Source of the DNA: JAVBKE01 sp031554215
Lineage (GTDB): Bacteria > Bacillota > Bacilli > JARBTR01
DNA length: 37,461 nt
Assembly (NCBI GenBank): GCA_031554215.1
Contig: JAVBKF010000081.1
Span: 1 to 37,461, forward strand
Direction of reading: 5' to 3'
Part shown: positions 8,912 to 16,590 of the stretch, in pieces
Layout of the letters: the number at the start of each line of letters is the position of its first letter
Numbering within the stretch: position 1 is the first letter of the stretch
Notes under the pieces: model-generated
The model's database searches: none
What the model saw: only the letters and a program-made list of their open reading frames with translations
What the model was told of the DNA's origin: nothing
Made by a program: the position numbers and the translations under genes

Positions 8912-9481
8912 TCAAACTTTCGCCTCAATCCGGTCAATCTTAGGCGGCTTCACAAACCGAGTAGACGGATGAGTCACTGATGGATCTGGAAACCCAGGGA
9001 TTTCTTTTTTATACTTATTACCAGTTAGCTCACTAATATCAACCACATCAATTGCACCAACCGGGCAAGTGGACACACACCCTGGTCTAAGCCCTCTGTC
9101 TACACGCTCATAACACATATGACACTTCTCTGTATTCTCTTTTCGGTCATTGTATTGCGGTACACCATAAGGACACGCTTTCATACACATTTTACAGCCA
9201 ATACATTGGTCTTCATGAATGAACACAATGCCGTCCGCTTCCCGTTTTTCAATCGCACTCACTGGGCATGATTTCAAACAGGCCGGCTCCTTACAATGGT
9301 TACAGGCAAGTGAGACATGCACCCTTGTCGGCACATCACCAAAGGTGTCTTCTGGAAAATCATTCACGTGACGATAGAGCACTTCTGGATCAAGTGCATT
9401 AAAATTCTTACAGCCTAGTTCACAGGAGTGACAACCAAGGCATCTTCCAATATCTACAACAAATCCTAATTGTTTAGCCAT
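8912..9481 (-). CDS. DmsB-type four-cluster ferredoxin subunit, copy 1
   Basis: Electron-transfer subunit (189 residues) of a molybdopterin oxidoreductase of the DMSO reductase family; it would relay electrons to the catalytic subunit encoded just upstream. Four Cys motifs that each can bind a [4Fe-4S] cluster are present: CLGCHSCELGC (C14 onward), CNHCKEPACLKSCP, CIGCKMCMKACP, and CHMC with CVSTCPVGAI. It has no signal peptide, as expected for a subunit co-exported with a Tat partner. The ATG at 9481 has GGAGGAATAAGC in front and follows the catalytic-subunit stop by 13 nt, the same spacing as in the second operon. No membrane anchor gene follows in this operon. It closely resembles the product of 16591-17163. 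Confidence 0.93.
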   Translation of the reverse strand: MAKQLGFVVDIGRCLGCHSCELGCKNFNALDPEVLYRHVNDFPEDTFGDVPTRVHVSLACNHCKEPACLKSCPVSAIEKREADGIVFIHEDQCIGCKMCMKACPYGVPQYNDRKENTEKCHMCYERVDRGLRPGCVSTCPVGAIDVVDISELTGNKYKKEIPGFPDPSVTHPSTRFVKPPKIDRIEAKV

Positions 9482-9494
9482 TGCTTATTCCTCC

Positions 9495-11732
9495 CTACAT
9501 TTTCTCGATTTTGACAAAGTTGTCATGGAACGAAATCCCCGGCATACCGGTGGCATTTGATCCCATGTCAGAAGGAATCGCTTTCACGGTGTTGTTAATA
9601 TTGAATTTCGTGTGATTTTCGCCTTTCTCACCTTTATTTCTGAACCATGCTTCATAAACAACAACAACATTTTTCTGTACCGTTTTGGTAATGCTGGCAA
9701 AAGCATAGGTTTCACCTGTTTTGTTCTTAATTTTCACTTTATCATCTGGCTTGATGTCATATTTCTTCGCCAGTTCTGGATGCAGTTCAATGAGTGGTTT
9801 GTCATTAACCGCATTCATCCACTCGAGGTTCTGAAATTGACTGTGAATACTATATTTCCAGTGCGGGGAAATACAACGAATCGAATACCCCTCGGGTGCC
9901 TTCATCTCGTTTAAATGCTCAGGGAGTGCCGGATGTTCAAATTTCTTCGCTTCTTCTGAGTAAAATTCGTACTTTGCGGAAGGTGTCTTAAATACACCAT
10001 CAGCCCAGGCAACTTGTTTATTGATCATTTTCTTTGGTCCTGCTTTGAGTTCAGTCCAAGAACCAATACCATAAGCAGTTAGTATTTCTTGATTAAATTC
10101 TTGTGCTAACCACTCATCAAGATTGCCTGAGGTTGGGAATGTACAGGAACCTGGCTCAAGCTCGTTCATTTTTTGCGAAAGCCCCATGGCGATTTCTGCA
10201 TCACTTTTTGATTGATACAGTGGTTCGATTGCGCGTTCATTTAATGTCATCCAGTAATGCCAATAGGATGTGACGACCCCTGGAGATTCAAAGAGTGTTT
10301 GTGCTGGTAAGACGATGTCGGACATTGCCACGGTTTCTGTCATATATAAGTCAGCTGTCACGACTAAATCCATTGATTCAAAGGCTTTTTTAATCGCTTT
10401 CGTATCAGGATCTTGCTGGACAGAGTTTCGGCACGCTAAGTACAGCATTTTCACAGGAGGTTCATTTGCCTCCAAAACATCATGGGCAAAGTTATTGATG
10501 TTCACATCGCGGTCCACCTGTGTTCCTTCAGACGGAATTCCAGTGCTGCCGACAGGCGGTAGAAAGGATGAAGTGTAGTAATTGAAATCACCAGTAACCA
10601 GTGTAGCGTAGTTCGCACCGCCGCCTGAAACACCGATATTCCCTGTCATCGCTGCTAAAGCATCAATCGCCCTGACATTTTGTCCACCATTTGCATGGCG
10701 CTGCAGTCCATAACCGATCCAAATTGCAGCAGGTTTCGTTGTCGCATACGCTTTGGCAATTTTCTTGATGGTCGCTTCTGTGAGCCCTGTTTTTTCAGCA
10801 GCCCACTTCACTGTCACCTCTTTCTTTAGATATTCAAAGAATTTTTCATAGCCAAGTGAATGCTTAGTCAGCCAATTTTCATCATAGTATTTTTCATCCA
10901 TAATATACTTTGCCATACCGAGCGCAAGGGCACCATCTGTACTTGTTTTGATTTGGATATGAACATCTGCTTTAGCGGCAGTGTCTGTCAAAATCGGATC
11001 GATCGAGATCAGTTTTGCCCCTCTCCGCTTCGCCTCTTCAACAAAATACATCGAATGAACAGCTGTCCATGCAGGATTTACACCCCACAGAATAATATAC
11101 TTTGAATTCACTAAATCCTCTGGGTCATTATTGATCGCTGTCCCAAAATCAAATGTTTGAGCGTCAATACCAGCGGGCCAACAAGGTGTCCCCTTGGCAC
11201 GTGTTGTGTAACCAATACTTTTAAAGAATCCTTCAACAGCAGAGTGCAGGACATCGCCGTTGCCAGAGTACTTATTCAAACAAACGGGTAATGTATTCCC
11301 ATATTCTTTCTTAAGCGCCAAAATCTTTTTGGCAATCTCTGAATAAGCCTCATCCCAGCTAATTGCTTCCCATTCTCCAGAACCTCTGCCTCCGGTTTGT
11401 TTCATTGGCGTTTTAATGCGGTCTGGCGAGTAAACATGATTGGGATAGCTGTTTCCCTTAGAGCAAAGATGACCATTCGTGTAGGTTGAAACCGGATTCC
11501 CCTCTACTCTTTTTAATACACCATCCTCTACATAGGAAAGCATCGAACAAGTACTGTAGCAGTTCCGCGGACAACCACTTTGAAATACTTTTTCCTCTGC
11601 GTTTTCTGCAGCTTCTGCTGTGAGTCCTGATAGGCTAAAGTCTGAAATCGTTCCCCCAAGCCCAAGGGCAGCACCCGTTGCAGCGGCACTTTTCAGAAAT
11701 GTTCTTCGTTTCATTTTCACCAAATTCTCCAT
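9495..11732 (-). CDS. Tat-exported molybdopterin oxidoreductase catalytic subunit (DmsA-like), copy 1
   Basis: Catalytic subunit of 745 residues, DMSO reductase superfamily with bis-MGD cofactor. A twin-arginine signal, KRRTFLKSAAATGAALGLGG, is at residues 7-27, so the enzyme faces outside the membrane. A [4Fe-4S] motif C54-x3-C58-x3-C62-x27-C90 follows. Hand alignment of GYTTRAKGTPCWPAG to the metal-ligand region of E. coli DmsA puts C184 at the Ser-ligand position, so Mo (or W) may be Cys-bound. Typical cofactor motifs WGVNPAW, ISIDPILTDTAAKAD, GYGLQRHANGGQNVRAI and the C-terminal MNDQ-domain are present. The ATG at 11732 is used (AAAGGAG 9 nt upstream); a GTG one codon earlier is possible. 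The substrate is unknown. It is highly similar by eye to the second copy. Confidence 0.92.
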   Translation of the reverse strand: MENLVKMKRRTFLKSAAATGAALGLGGTISDFSLSGLTAEAAENAEEKVFQSGCPRNCYSTCSMLSYVEDGVLKRVEGNPVSTYTNGHLCSKGNSYPNHVYSPDRIKTPMKQTGGRGSGEWEAISWDEAYSEIAKKILALKKEYGNTLPVCLNKYSGNGDVLHSAVEGFFKSIGYTTRAKGTPCWPAGIDAQTFDFGTAINNDPEDLVNSKYIILWGVNPAWTAVHSMYFVEEAKRRGAKLISIDPILTDTAAKADVHIQIKTSTDGALALGMAKYIMDEKYYDENWLTKHSLGYEKFFEYLKKEVTVKWAAEKTGLTEATIKKIAKAYATTKPAAIWIGYGLQRHANGGQNVRAIDALAAMTGNIGVSGGGANYATLVTGDFNYYTSSFLPPVGSTGIPSEGTQVDRDVNINNFAHDVLEANEPPVKMLYLACRNSVQQDPDTKAIKKAFESMDLVVTADLYMTETVAMSDIVLPAQTLFESPGVVTSYWHYWMTLNERAIEPLYQSKSDAEIAMGLSQKMNELEPGSCTFPTSGNLDEWLAQEFNQEILTAYGIGSWTELKAGPKKMINKQVAWADGVFKTPSAKYEFYSEEAKKFEHPALPEHLNEMKAPEGYSIRCISPHWKYSIHSQFQNLEWMNAVNDKPLIELHPELAKKYDIKPDDKVKIKNKTGETYAFASITKTVQKNVVVVYEAWFRNKGEKGENHTKFNINNTVKAIPSDMGSNATGMPGISFHDNFVKIEKM

Positions 11733-12067
11733 CACCTATTTCTCCTTTACTGTTCATTTCACACTTCATCTGTTTTACTAGTTCTCCATGAGGTTAGAAA
11801 ACCGAATTTGAAAAGAGATCAATGTCGATATGTGCAGAAACAGTGTCGATGCACCCACGCGCAAATGTAAAGCGACAATGATACAGTCTATTGATGTTTT
11901 AGATTTCCTAATTTCTATTTTCTAACTTGATCGCGTACTTGGATTTGGATGCAATGACTGCATTTTGACCTTTCCAGATGAGCTTAACAATGACTACATC
12001 AATAGTTGATGTGTCAGCTGGATATCGAATAAAATCAAACTGAAGTAAAAAAATGATTGCTACTTTC

Positions 12068-12111
12068 ATTATAAATTGTATTCCCTCTCATTAATTGTAT
12101 ATTTTCACAGT
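12068..12111 (-). promoter_or_regulatory. Candidate activator-dependent promoter of oxidoreductase operon 1
   Basis: On the minus strand TATAAT (12068-12073) lacks a good -35. Centred about 40 nt upstream of the inferred start is ACTGTGAAAATATACAA (12095-12111), containing TGTGA then N6 then ACAAT, a degenerate Fnr/Crp-class site. The same element, 13 of 17 identical and with the same spacing to TATAAT, precedes operon 2. Position and lack of -35 fit a class II activated promoter; the regulator is inferred. Confidence 0.5.
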
Positions 12112-12310
12112 GTATCCATTATTTCTATGTAATTTTGTATAGTGATCGTTCCATTTATTAACAATAACTGCTTGGTAGTCATTTATTTTGATCACAGTCT
12201 ACTATTTCTAACATACTCATCAAGAAAAATGATAAAACGACAGGACAGAAGACATCGATTTTTAACACAATATGTGTATAAACTATTCTTCCCCGACTCA
12301 TGCTATCATC

Positions 12311-12326
12311 GTAGGGAATTCCCTAC
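12311..12326. promoter_or_regulatory. 16-bp perfect palindrome, possible operator
   Basis: GTAGGGAATTCCCTAC lies directly after a possible extended -10 (TGCTATCAT, 12301-12309) and 36 nt before the start of the DUF3892 gene. An operator at the transcription start would block initiation. I do not recognise the cognate regulator. Confidence 0.45.
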
Positions 12327-12361
12327 ACAATTTACATCGATTTTCTTGAAATGAGGACTGA

Positions 12362-12664
12362 ATGATGCACAAAGACGATGATGACAATCAGCCACTATCA
12401 ATGATGGCATTTAAAGAAATACCAGAAGCAAATGAGAATGCTGAACAAATCGTAGCACTGGTGAAATCTGACGGACGTGTTACTGGGTACCAACTAAGTG
12501 ACGGACGAATGGTCACGAAAGAAGAAGGCATTGCACTCGCCAAAAATGGTGGCATAGAGGGGGTTGGCGTCGCTACTAATAAAGGCGGCGAATATTTAAA
12601 AACACTCCCCGATGATCATGAAGGAAATAATTTAAGCCATCTACCGTCTGTCACAGAGGATTGA
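12362..12664 (+). CDS. DUF3892-type small protein
   Basis: A 100-residue acidic protein of unknown function. It has the pattern of DUF3892 proteins: a core of DGRVTGYQLSDGRMVTKEEG (residues 37-56), then AKNGGIEGVGVATNKGGEYL and a tail NNLSHLPSV. Such proteins occur widely in Bacillales and have no established role. Tandem ATGs at 12362 and 12365 follow GAGGACTGA. The gene stands alone between the divergent oxidoreductase operon and ptsG, with a palindrome in its probable promoter. Residues 1-15 (MMHKDDDDNQPL) are poorly conserved-looking and flexible. Confidence 0.75.
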   Translation: MMHKDDDDNQPLSMMAFKEIPEANENAEQIVALVKSDGRVTGYQLSDGRMVTKEEGIALAKNGGIEGVGVATNKGGEYLKTLPDDHEGNNLSHLPSVTED

Positions 12665-12717
12665 AGCTCTTTGATGATTTGCTTTTTTTAGTGGTAGTCG
12701 GCAATTGTTCTCAGGCT

Positions 12718-12801
12718 ATGATGAAATTACGATCATTTGATCATGTTAAAAAGGAATTCAATCAACAAACGATGATGCAAAAAAAAGCTTGGGAGAAATA
12801 A
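12718..12801 (+). CDS. Possible 27-residue basic peptide
   Basis: An ATG at 12718 opens a frame of 27 codons, MMKLRSFDHVKKEFNQQTMM then QKKAWEK. Its stop is only 2 nt before a good terminator hairpin (12804-12836), and it lies 53 nt after the DUF3892 gene, which hints at a real co-transcribed small gene. The upstream AGG is a weak ribosome binding site. I do not recognise a family; it could be chance. Confidence 0.3.
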   Translation: MMKLRSFDHVKKEFNQQTMMQKKAWEK

Positions 12802-12803
12802 AG

Positions 12804-12836
12804 AAACAACCAGAACCTACAATTTTGGTTGTTTTT
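12804..12836 (+). terminator. Rho-independent terminator
   Basis: AAACAACCA (12804-12812) pairs with TGGTTGTTT (12826-12834), a 9-bp stem with a 13-nt loop, running into a T tract. It ends the DUF3892 transcription unit. Confidence 0.75.
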
Positions 12837-13015
12837 ACTGTGAAAATAGCAGGATTAAGTAGTATAAATCCACAAACATCTACGAAATAAACGTAAAAAC
12901 TTTTCTATTAGATATCCTAGCAGTCCTTTTTGTAAAATGAACAGTAAGAAATTGATTTCAGTAAAATCGCAGGGTTCCTTGCTACCTACTGCACAGTTAC
13001 TTCTCCTGAATAAAA

Positions 13016-13073
13016 CGGTGAACAGCCGTTCAAACTGAACGATTCTGGCTATTTCAATGAGAGCCGTTCACTG
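13016..13073. repeat. Nested inverted repeat with duplicated AGCCGTTCA
   Basis: An outer stem, CGGTGAAC (13016-13023) with GTTCACTG (13066-13073, one wobble), encloses a hairpin AGC-CGTTCA-AAC-TGAACG-N6-GCT at 13024-13050. AGCCGTTCA occurs twice, at 13024-13032 and 13062-13070. It has no T tract. It may be a structured RNA, an operator or a small repeat element. Confidence 0.5.
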
Positions 13074-13377
13074 TATGACAATTTCTACTTTTTATTTAAG
13101 AATGTTCACCAGTAGGATTTTAACTTTTGATATCTAATCATGACATAGATTCTGGCCATTTCCTTATGCTACAATCGTTCCCGTAGCGTTCGTGGTGACT
13201 GAAAACAACAATTTTTCGGACAGAGTGAAAATAATATTCCAGCATGTCCAAAGAAACGATGGAAAAATCTATTGCCTTTCAGCAATGATTTCACTAACTT
13301 TTAGATCATTTTTTATCTAAACAAGGCTAATTTTGATTGTTTATGTTTAACCCCCTATTTTATTATCCTAGTTTTTT

Positions 13378-13385
13378 GTTATAAT
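13378..13385 (+). promoter_or_regulatory. Likely ptsG promoter (extended -10)
   Basis: TGTTATAAT, a consensus -10 (13380-13385) with an upstream TG, lies about 200 nt before the ptsG start. The -35 region is poor (ATTTTA at 17 nt), which an extended -10 can tolerate. Confidence 0.5.
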
Positions 13386-13588
13386 ACATCTTACCGGGGG
13401 TTGATCTGTTCTGATGACCAAATATCCGTGATGATAGGCTAGCCAATTTAATCGTAATTTTTTTGCGCATGTGTCGGTAAGCTTCAGATTTGAAGAGAAC
13501 CTATTTACAGAATGTCTGTTTAATGGATATACATCAATAGATTTTTCGCCTTAGGAAAAAGCTTTAGCACAAATAGAGGAGGAACAAA

Positions 13589-15625
13589 ATGAAGAAGCTT
13601 GGCAAAGGCATATTTAGTGTCTTGCAACAAATCGGTAAAGCATTAATGCTTCCAGTTGCAATTCTACCAGCTGCCGGACTATTATTAGCACTTGGTTCTG
13701 CTTTACAGCAAGAATCTACATTGCACTATTTACCATTTTTAGATGCGGATTTTATCCAAAGATTCGCTGAGGTTATTGCGGGATGTGGGGATGTTATTTT
13801 CGCCAATCTCCCATTGATCTTTGCAGTCGGGGTAGCCATCGGACTAGCTGGTGGAGAAGGCGCAGCTGCACTTGCGGCAATTGTTGCTTATTTAATTATG
13901 AACAAAGGAATTGGTTTATTCCTGAATATTACACCTGAATTGGCAACGGGAGATCCACAGTACGCAATGGTACTAGGAATACCGACTCTAGCCACTGGCG
14001 TATTTGGTGGTATCATGGTCGGTTTACTAGCCGCCTGGTGCTATAACAAATTCCATAGTGTAGAGTTACCGCCTTATTTAGGATTTTTTGCAGGTAAGCG
14101 GTTGGTTCCAATTATGGGCGCAGCTTTGGCGCTACCACTCGCAGGACTACTTTGCATCATTTGGCCACCAATCGGAAACTTCATTCGTGAATTTTCACAA
14201 GCGATGATTGATAGTAACACTGTTGTCGCTGCGTTCGTATTCGGATTTGTAGAACGTGCTTTGGTTCCGTTTGGACTACACCATATTTGGTACACACCAT
14301 TCTGGTATGAGTTCGGATCGTACACAACAACTGCGGGAGACATTGTCCACGGTGACCAAACCATCTGGTTTGCACAACTCAAAGATGGCGTTGAATTCAC
14401 TTCTGGGTACTTCATGCAAGGTAAATTCATCATCATGATGTTCGGCTTACCAGCTGCAGCACTCGCGATGTACCATACAGTGAAAGATGTTTCAAAGAAG
14501 AAATTTGCAGCCGGTATCTACGGTTCTGGCGGATTCACTTCATTCTTAACAGGTATCACTGAGCCAATTGAATTCACATTCTTGTTTGTCGTACCGTTAC
14601 TCTATGTATGGCACTGTTTCATGGCAGGTGTTGCGTTCGCATTAATGGCGTTCCTCGGTCTTAACTTAGGACTGACGTTCTCAGGTGGACTAATTGACTT
14701 CTTCTTCCTGAACGTGTTACCAAATAAAGAACCTTGGTGGATTGCCATTATCATTGGTATCGTTTACGCATTCGTCTATTACTTCACTTTCCGTTGGGCG
14801 ATCACGAAATTCATGGTCAAAATCCCTGGACGTGACGATGACGAGAGCGGCGAAACACAAACGGTTGCACATGACGACATCGCTGCCGAGACCCTCGCGG
14901 CATTAGGCGGAGCAAGTAATATCACATTCATGGAGGCTTGTATCACTAGACTTCGTGTCAACGTGAAAGACAAAAGCCTTGTTGCCAGTAAAAACCGTTT
15001 CAAAGAGCTCGGCGCTTCTGGTGTTATGGAAGTCGGAGACAGTGTTCAAGTTATTTTCGGACCAAAAGCAGAACGTATCTGTACCAACATTAAACATATT
15101 ATGGCTGGAAGAACAGTGAAACCAGTCGTGATGGAAGATGAACCAAAAGCAAATGTAAACACAGCAGCGAAACTTGTCATCGCTGCACCAATAACTGGTA
15201 AGTTGCTCCCAATCACAGCTGTACCTGATCCTGTTTTTGCTGAAAAAATGATGGGGGATGGATTTGCAATTGAGCCTACAGACGGACTTGTTGTTTCACC
15301 AGTCGATGGCACGATTACAACCATTTTCCCAACGAAACATGCCATTGGCATTGTTACACCTGATGGCGTTGAAATTCTTGTTCACATGGGAATTGATACC
15401 GTTAGCTTGAATGGAGAAGGATTTACCCTCTACGTTAACGCTGATCAGAAAGTGAAACAAGGTGACAAGCTAGCCAAAATGGACATAGCTTATATCAGCG
15501 AGCATGCTAGTTCGACGGTTACACCAATTGTCTTCACAAATCTTAGCGAGGGACAATCAGTTGCCCTTGGTAGTAAACAAGATGTGAAAATTAATGATCA
15601 AGCGATTGTTACGATTGAATCGTAA
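13589..15625 (+). CDS. ptsG: Glucose-specific PTS permease EIICBA (PtsG)
   Basis: Membrane permease of 678 residues that imports glucose and phosphorylates it with phosphate from PEP via HPr. Domains run C-B-A as in Bacillus PtsG: an EIIC membrane domain (about residues 1-410, about ten hydrophobic segments, with the GITEPIEFTFLF motif of the sugar site), EIIB (about 420-510) with phospho-acceptor C451 in ACITRLRV, and EIIA (about 540-678) with phospho-acceptor H599 in VEILVHMGIDTV and helper H584 in KHAIGIV. The start ATG has AGAGGAGGAACAAA in front. ptsH and ptsI are not in the window. It is flanked on both sides by minus-strand respiratory operons and ends in a shared terminator. Specificity for glucose is inferred from overall resemblance; maltose- or GlcNAc-type EIIs are alternatives. 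Confidence 0.9.
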   Translation: MKKLGKGIFSVLQQIGKALMLPVAILPAAGLLLALGSALQQESTLHYLPFLDADFIQRFAEVIAGCGDVIFANLPLIFAVGVAIGLAGGEGAAALAAIVAYLIMNKGIGLFLNITPELATGDPQYAMVLGIPTLATGVFGGIMVGLLAAWCYNKFHSVELPPYLGFFAGKRLVPIMGAALALPLAGLLCIIWPPIGNFIREFSQAMIDSNTVVAAFVFGFVERALVPFGLHHIWYTPFWYEFGSYTTTAGDIVHGDQTIWFAQLKDGVEFTSGYFMQGKFIIMMFGLPAAALAMYHTVKDVSKKKFAAGIYGSGGFTSFLTGITEPIEFTFLFVVPLLYVWHCFMAGVAFALMAFLGLNLGLTFSGGLIDFFFLNVLPNKEPWWIAIIIGIVYAFVYYFTFRWAITKFMVKIPGRDDDESGETQTVAHDDIAAETLAALGGASNITFMEACITRLRVNVKDKSLVASKNRFKELGASGVMEVGDSVQVIFGPKAERICTNIKHIMAGRTVKPVVMEDEPKANVNTAAKLVIAAPITGKLLPITAVPDPVFAEKMMGDGFAIEPTDGLVVSPVDGTITTIFPTKHAIGIVTPDGVEILVHMGIDTVSLNGEGFTLYVNADQKVKQGDKLAKMDIAYISEHASSTVTPIVFTNLSEGQSVALGSKQDVKINDQAIVTIES

Positions 15626-15639
15626 TAATCAGGCATGAA

Positions 15640-15681
15640 AAACGCCACTGGAACCTTTCTTCAAAGGCTTCAGTGGCGTTT
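15640..15681. terminator. Strong bidirectional terminator between ptsG and the anchor gene
   Basis: AAACGCCACTG (15640-15650) and CAGTGGCGTTT (15671-15681) form a perfect 11-bp stem, with an inner CCTTT/AAAGG stem. On the minus strand it runs into TTTTTC. It lies 14 nt after the ptsG stop and 53 nt after the minus-strand anchor-subunit stop, so it serves both convergent units. Confidence 0.92.
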
Positions 15682-15734
15682 ATCTTTGGTGAAAACAGCC
15701 CATTCTCTGCTTGTGCCAATGCCACGCAAAATGA

Positions 15735-16577
15735 TTAGCGGAAGAATTGTCCAACTTCGAGACCAACGGCTGTGCTATAAAATAATACTCTTCCGACTAG
15801 TTCGCCAATGAACAGCGTAATAAATAACGAGAAAAGAATTGTCGTGTTGTCCACCTTCTTCGATTTTGAAAGGAAGACCATCCCAAGTAGAACAAGTGGT
15901 ACAAGCCATGTCAAAATAGCTCGGAACCAAAACGCACCACTATTCATCATATTCTCTGCTGTCATTGCTGCTGATTCAGTGCCGCCCGAAAGCATACTGA
16001 TATACAACACTGTAGAAATCAGTGACACCAATACTGCCGCGATAATCAGTTTATATAAATTAACCGGCTTCTTGTCGAGAATGATCACCGCTGACCCTAC
16101 ATAGGTTGCACCGAGAAGAATCGCTGTGAGGGCAAAGAAAACAAAAGGTGCGACGTTATCCCATGCAGGTACACTTGGCATGTGATAAGCCATCCCCGTT
16201 GCAAAAATACTGAAAACCCCGATGCCTGTCAATATGGCACCAACCAAGGTTCTCGCTGATTCCTTCCCTTCTTCCCACAGGAAGAAATAGGCGACCGCAA
16301 CAATGAAAAACGCACTAAACGAAACGATCTCATTACTTAGCCACGATGAGCCTACATGCGTAATCGCACGATAAGCCTCGAGTGGTTTTCCTAAATGGAA
16401 CAATGAAGCTAGTAATGCAGCTGCAACGATGATGACGAGCGACCCAGCAACTTTCTTTCCAGTGCTTACACTGACTGTGGTTTTACTAAATTCTAGTGAC
16501 CATAAGACGATTAATCCACCAACGGCCAATTGTGATAAAACTGTGAATATCACGAGTGGTAATTCTAATTCACCCAT
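15735..16577 (-). CDS. DmsC-family membrane anchor subunit
   Basis: Integral membrane protein of 280 residues with about eight hydrophobic helices, of the DMSO reductase anchor (DmsC) family. It should hold the catalytic and Fe-S subunits at the membrane and oxidise menaquinol. Family features are the N-terminal ELPLVIFTVLSQLAVGGLIV and the HLGKPLEAYRAITHVGSSWL segment (residues about 62-81). The ATG at 16577 follows AAAGGGGG and is 13 nt after the Fe-S subunit gene; it is the last gene of operon 2. It is the only anchor of this type in the window, so the anchor-less operon 1 may share it. Confidence 0.92.
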   Translation of the reverse strand: MGELELPLVIFTVLSQLAVGGLIVLWSLEFSKTTVSVSTGKKVAGSLVIIVAAALLASLFHLGKPLEAYRAITHVGSSWLSNEIVSFSAFFIVAVAYFFLWEEGKESARTLVGAILTGIGVFSIFATGMAYHMPSVPAWDNVAPFVFFALTAILLGATYVGSAVIILDKKPVNLYKLIIAAVLVSLISTVLYISMLSGGTESAAMTAENMMNSGAFWFRAILTWLVPLVLLGMVFLSKSKKVDNTTILFSLFITLFIGELVGRVLFYSTAVGLEVGQFFR

Positions 16578-16590
16578 TGTTTTTCCCCCT

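Larger units (their letters stand above)
11733..12361. other. Divergent intergenic region: promoters of oxidoreductase operon 1 and the DUF3892 gene
   Basis: Contains the candidate operon promoter (12068-12111, minus), the inverted repeat ACATCAA-TAG-TTGATGT at 11996-12012 in the predicted leader, and the palindrome at 12311-12326. If the promoter is right, the operon has an unusually long leader of about 330 nt. I see no convincing gene here; an open frame at 12142-12354 has no ribosome binding site and an implausible composition. Confidence 0.5.
12837..13588 (+). other. Long non-coding region upstream of ptsG
   Basis: I find no credible gene in these 750 bp. They hold the nested hairpin at 13016-13073 and a probable ptsG promoter near 13378-13385, giving a leader of nearly 200 nt. 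In Bacillus ptsG is controlled by GlcT through an antiterminator RNA in such a leader; I could not identify a sequence that convincingly matches that element or an overlapping terminator. Small hairpins are present, CTTCA-GATT-TGAAG near 13485 and ACAGA-ATG-TCTGT near 13508. Confidence 0.45.

Noticed and set aside
12142..12354. Plus-strand open frame of 70 codons upstream of the DUF3892 gene
   Set aside because: No ribosome binding site, implausible composition, and it covers the probable promoter and palindrome.
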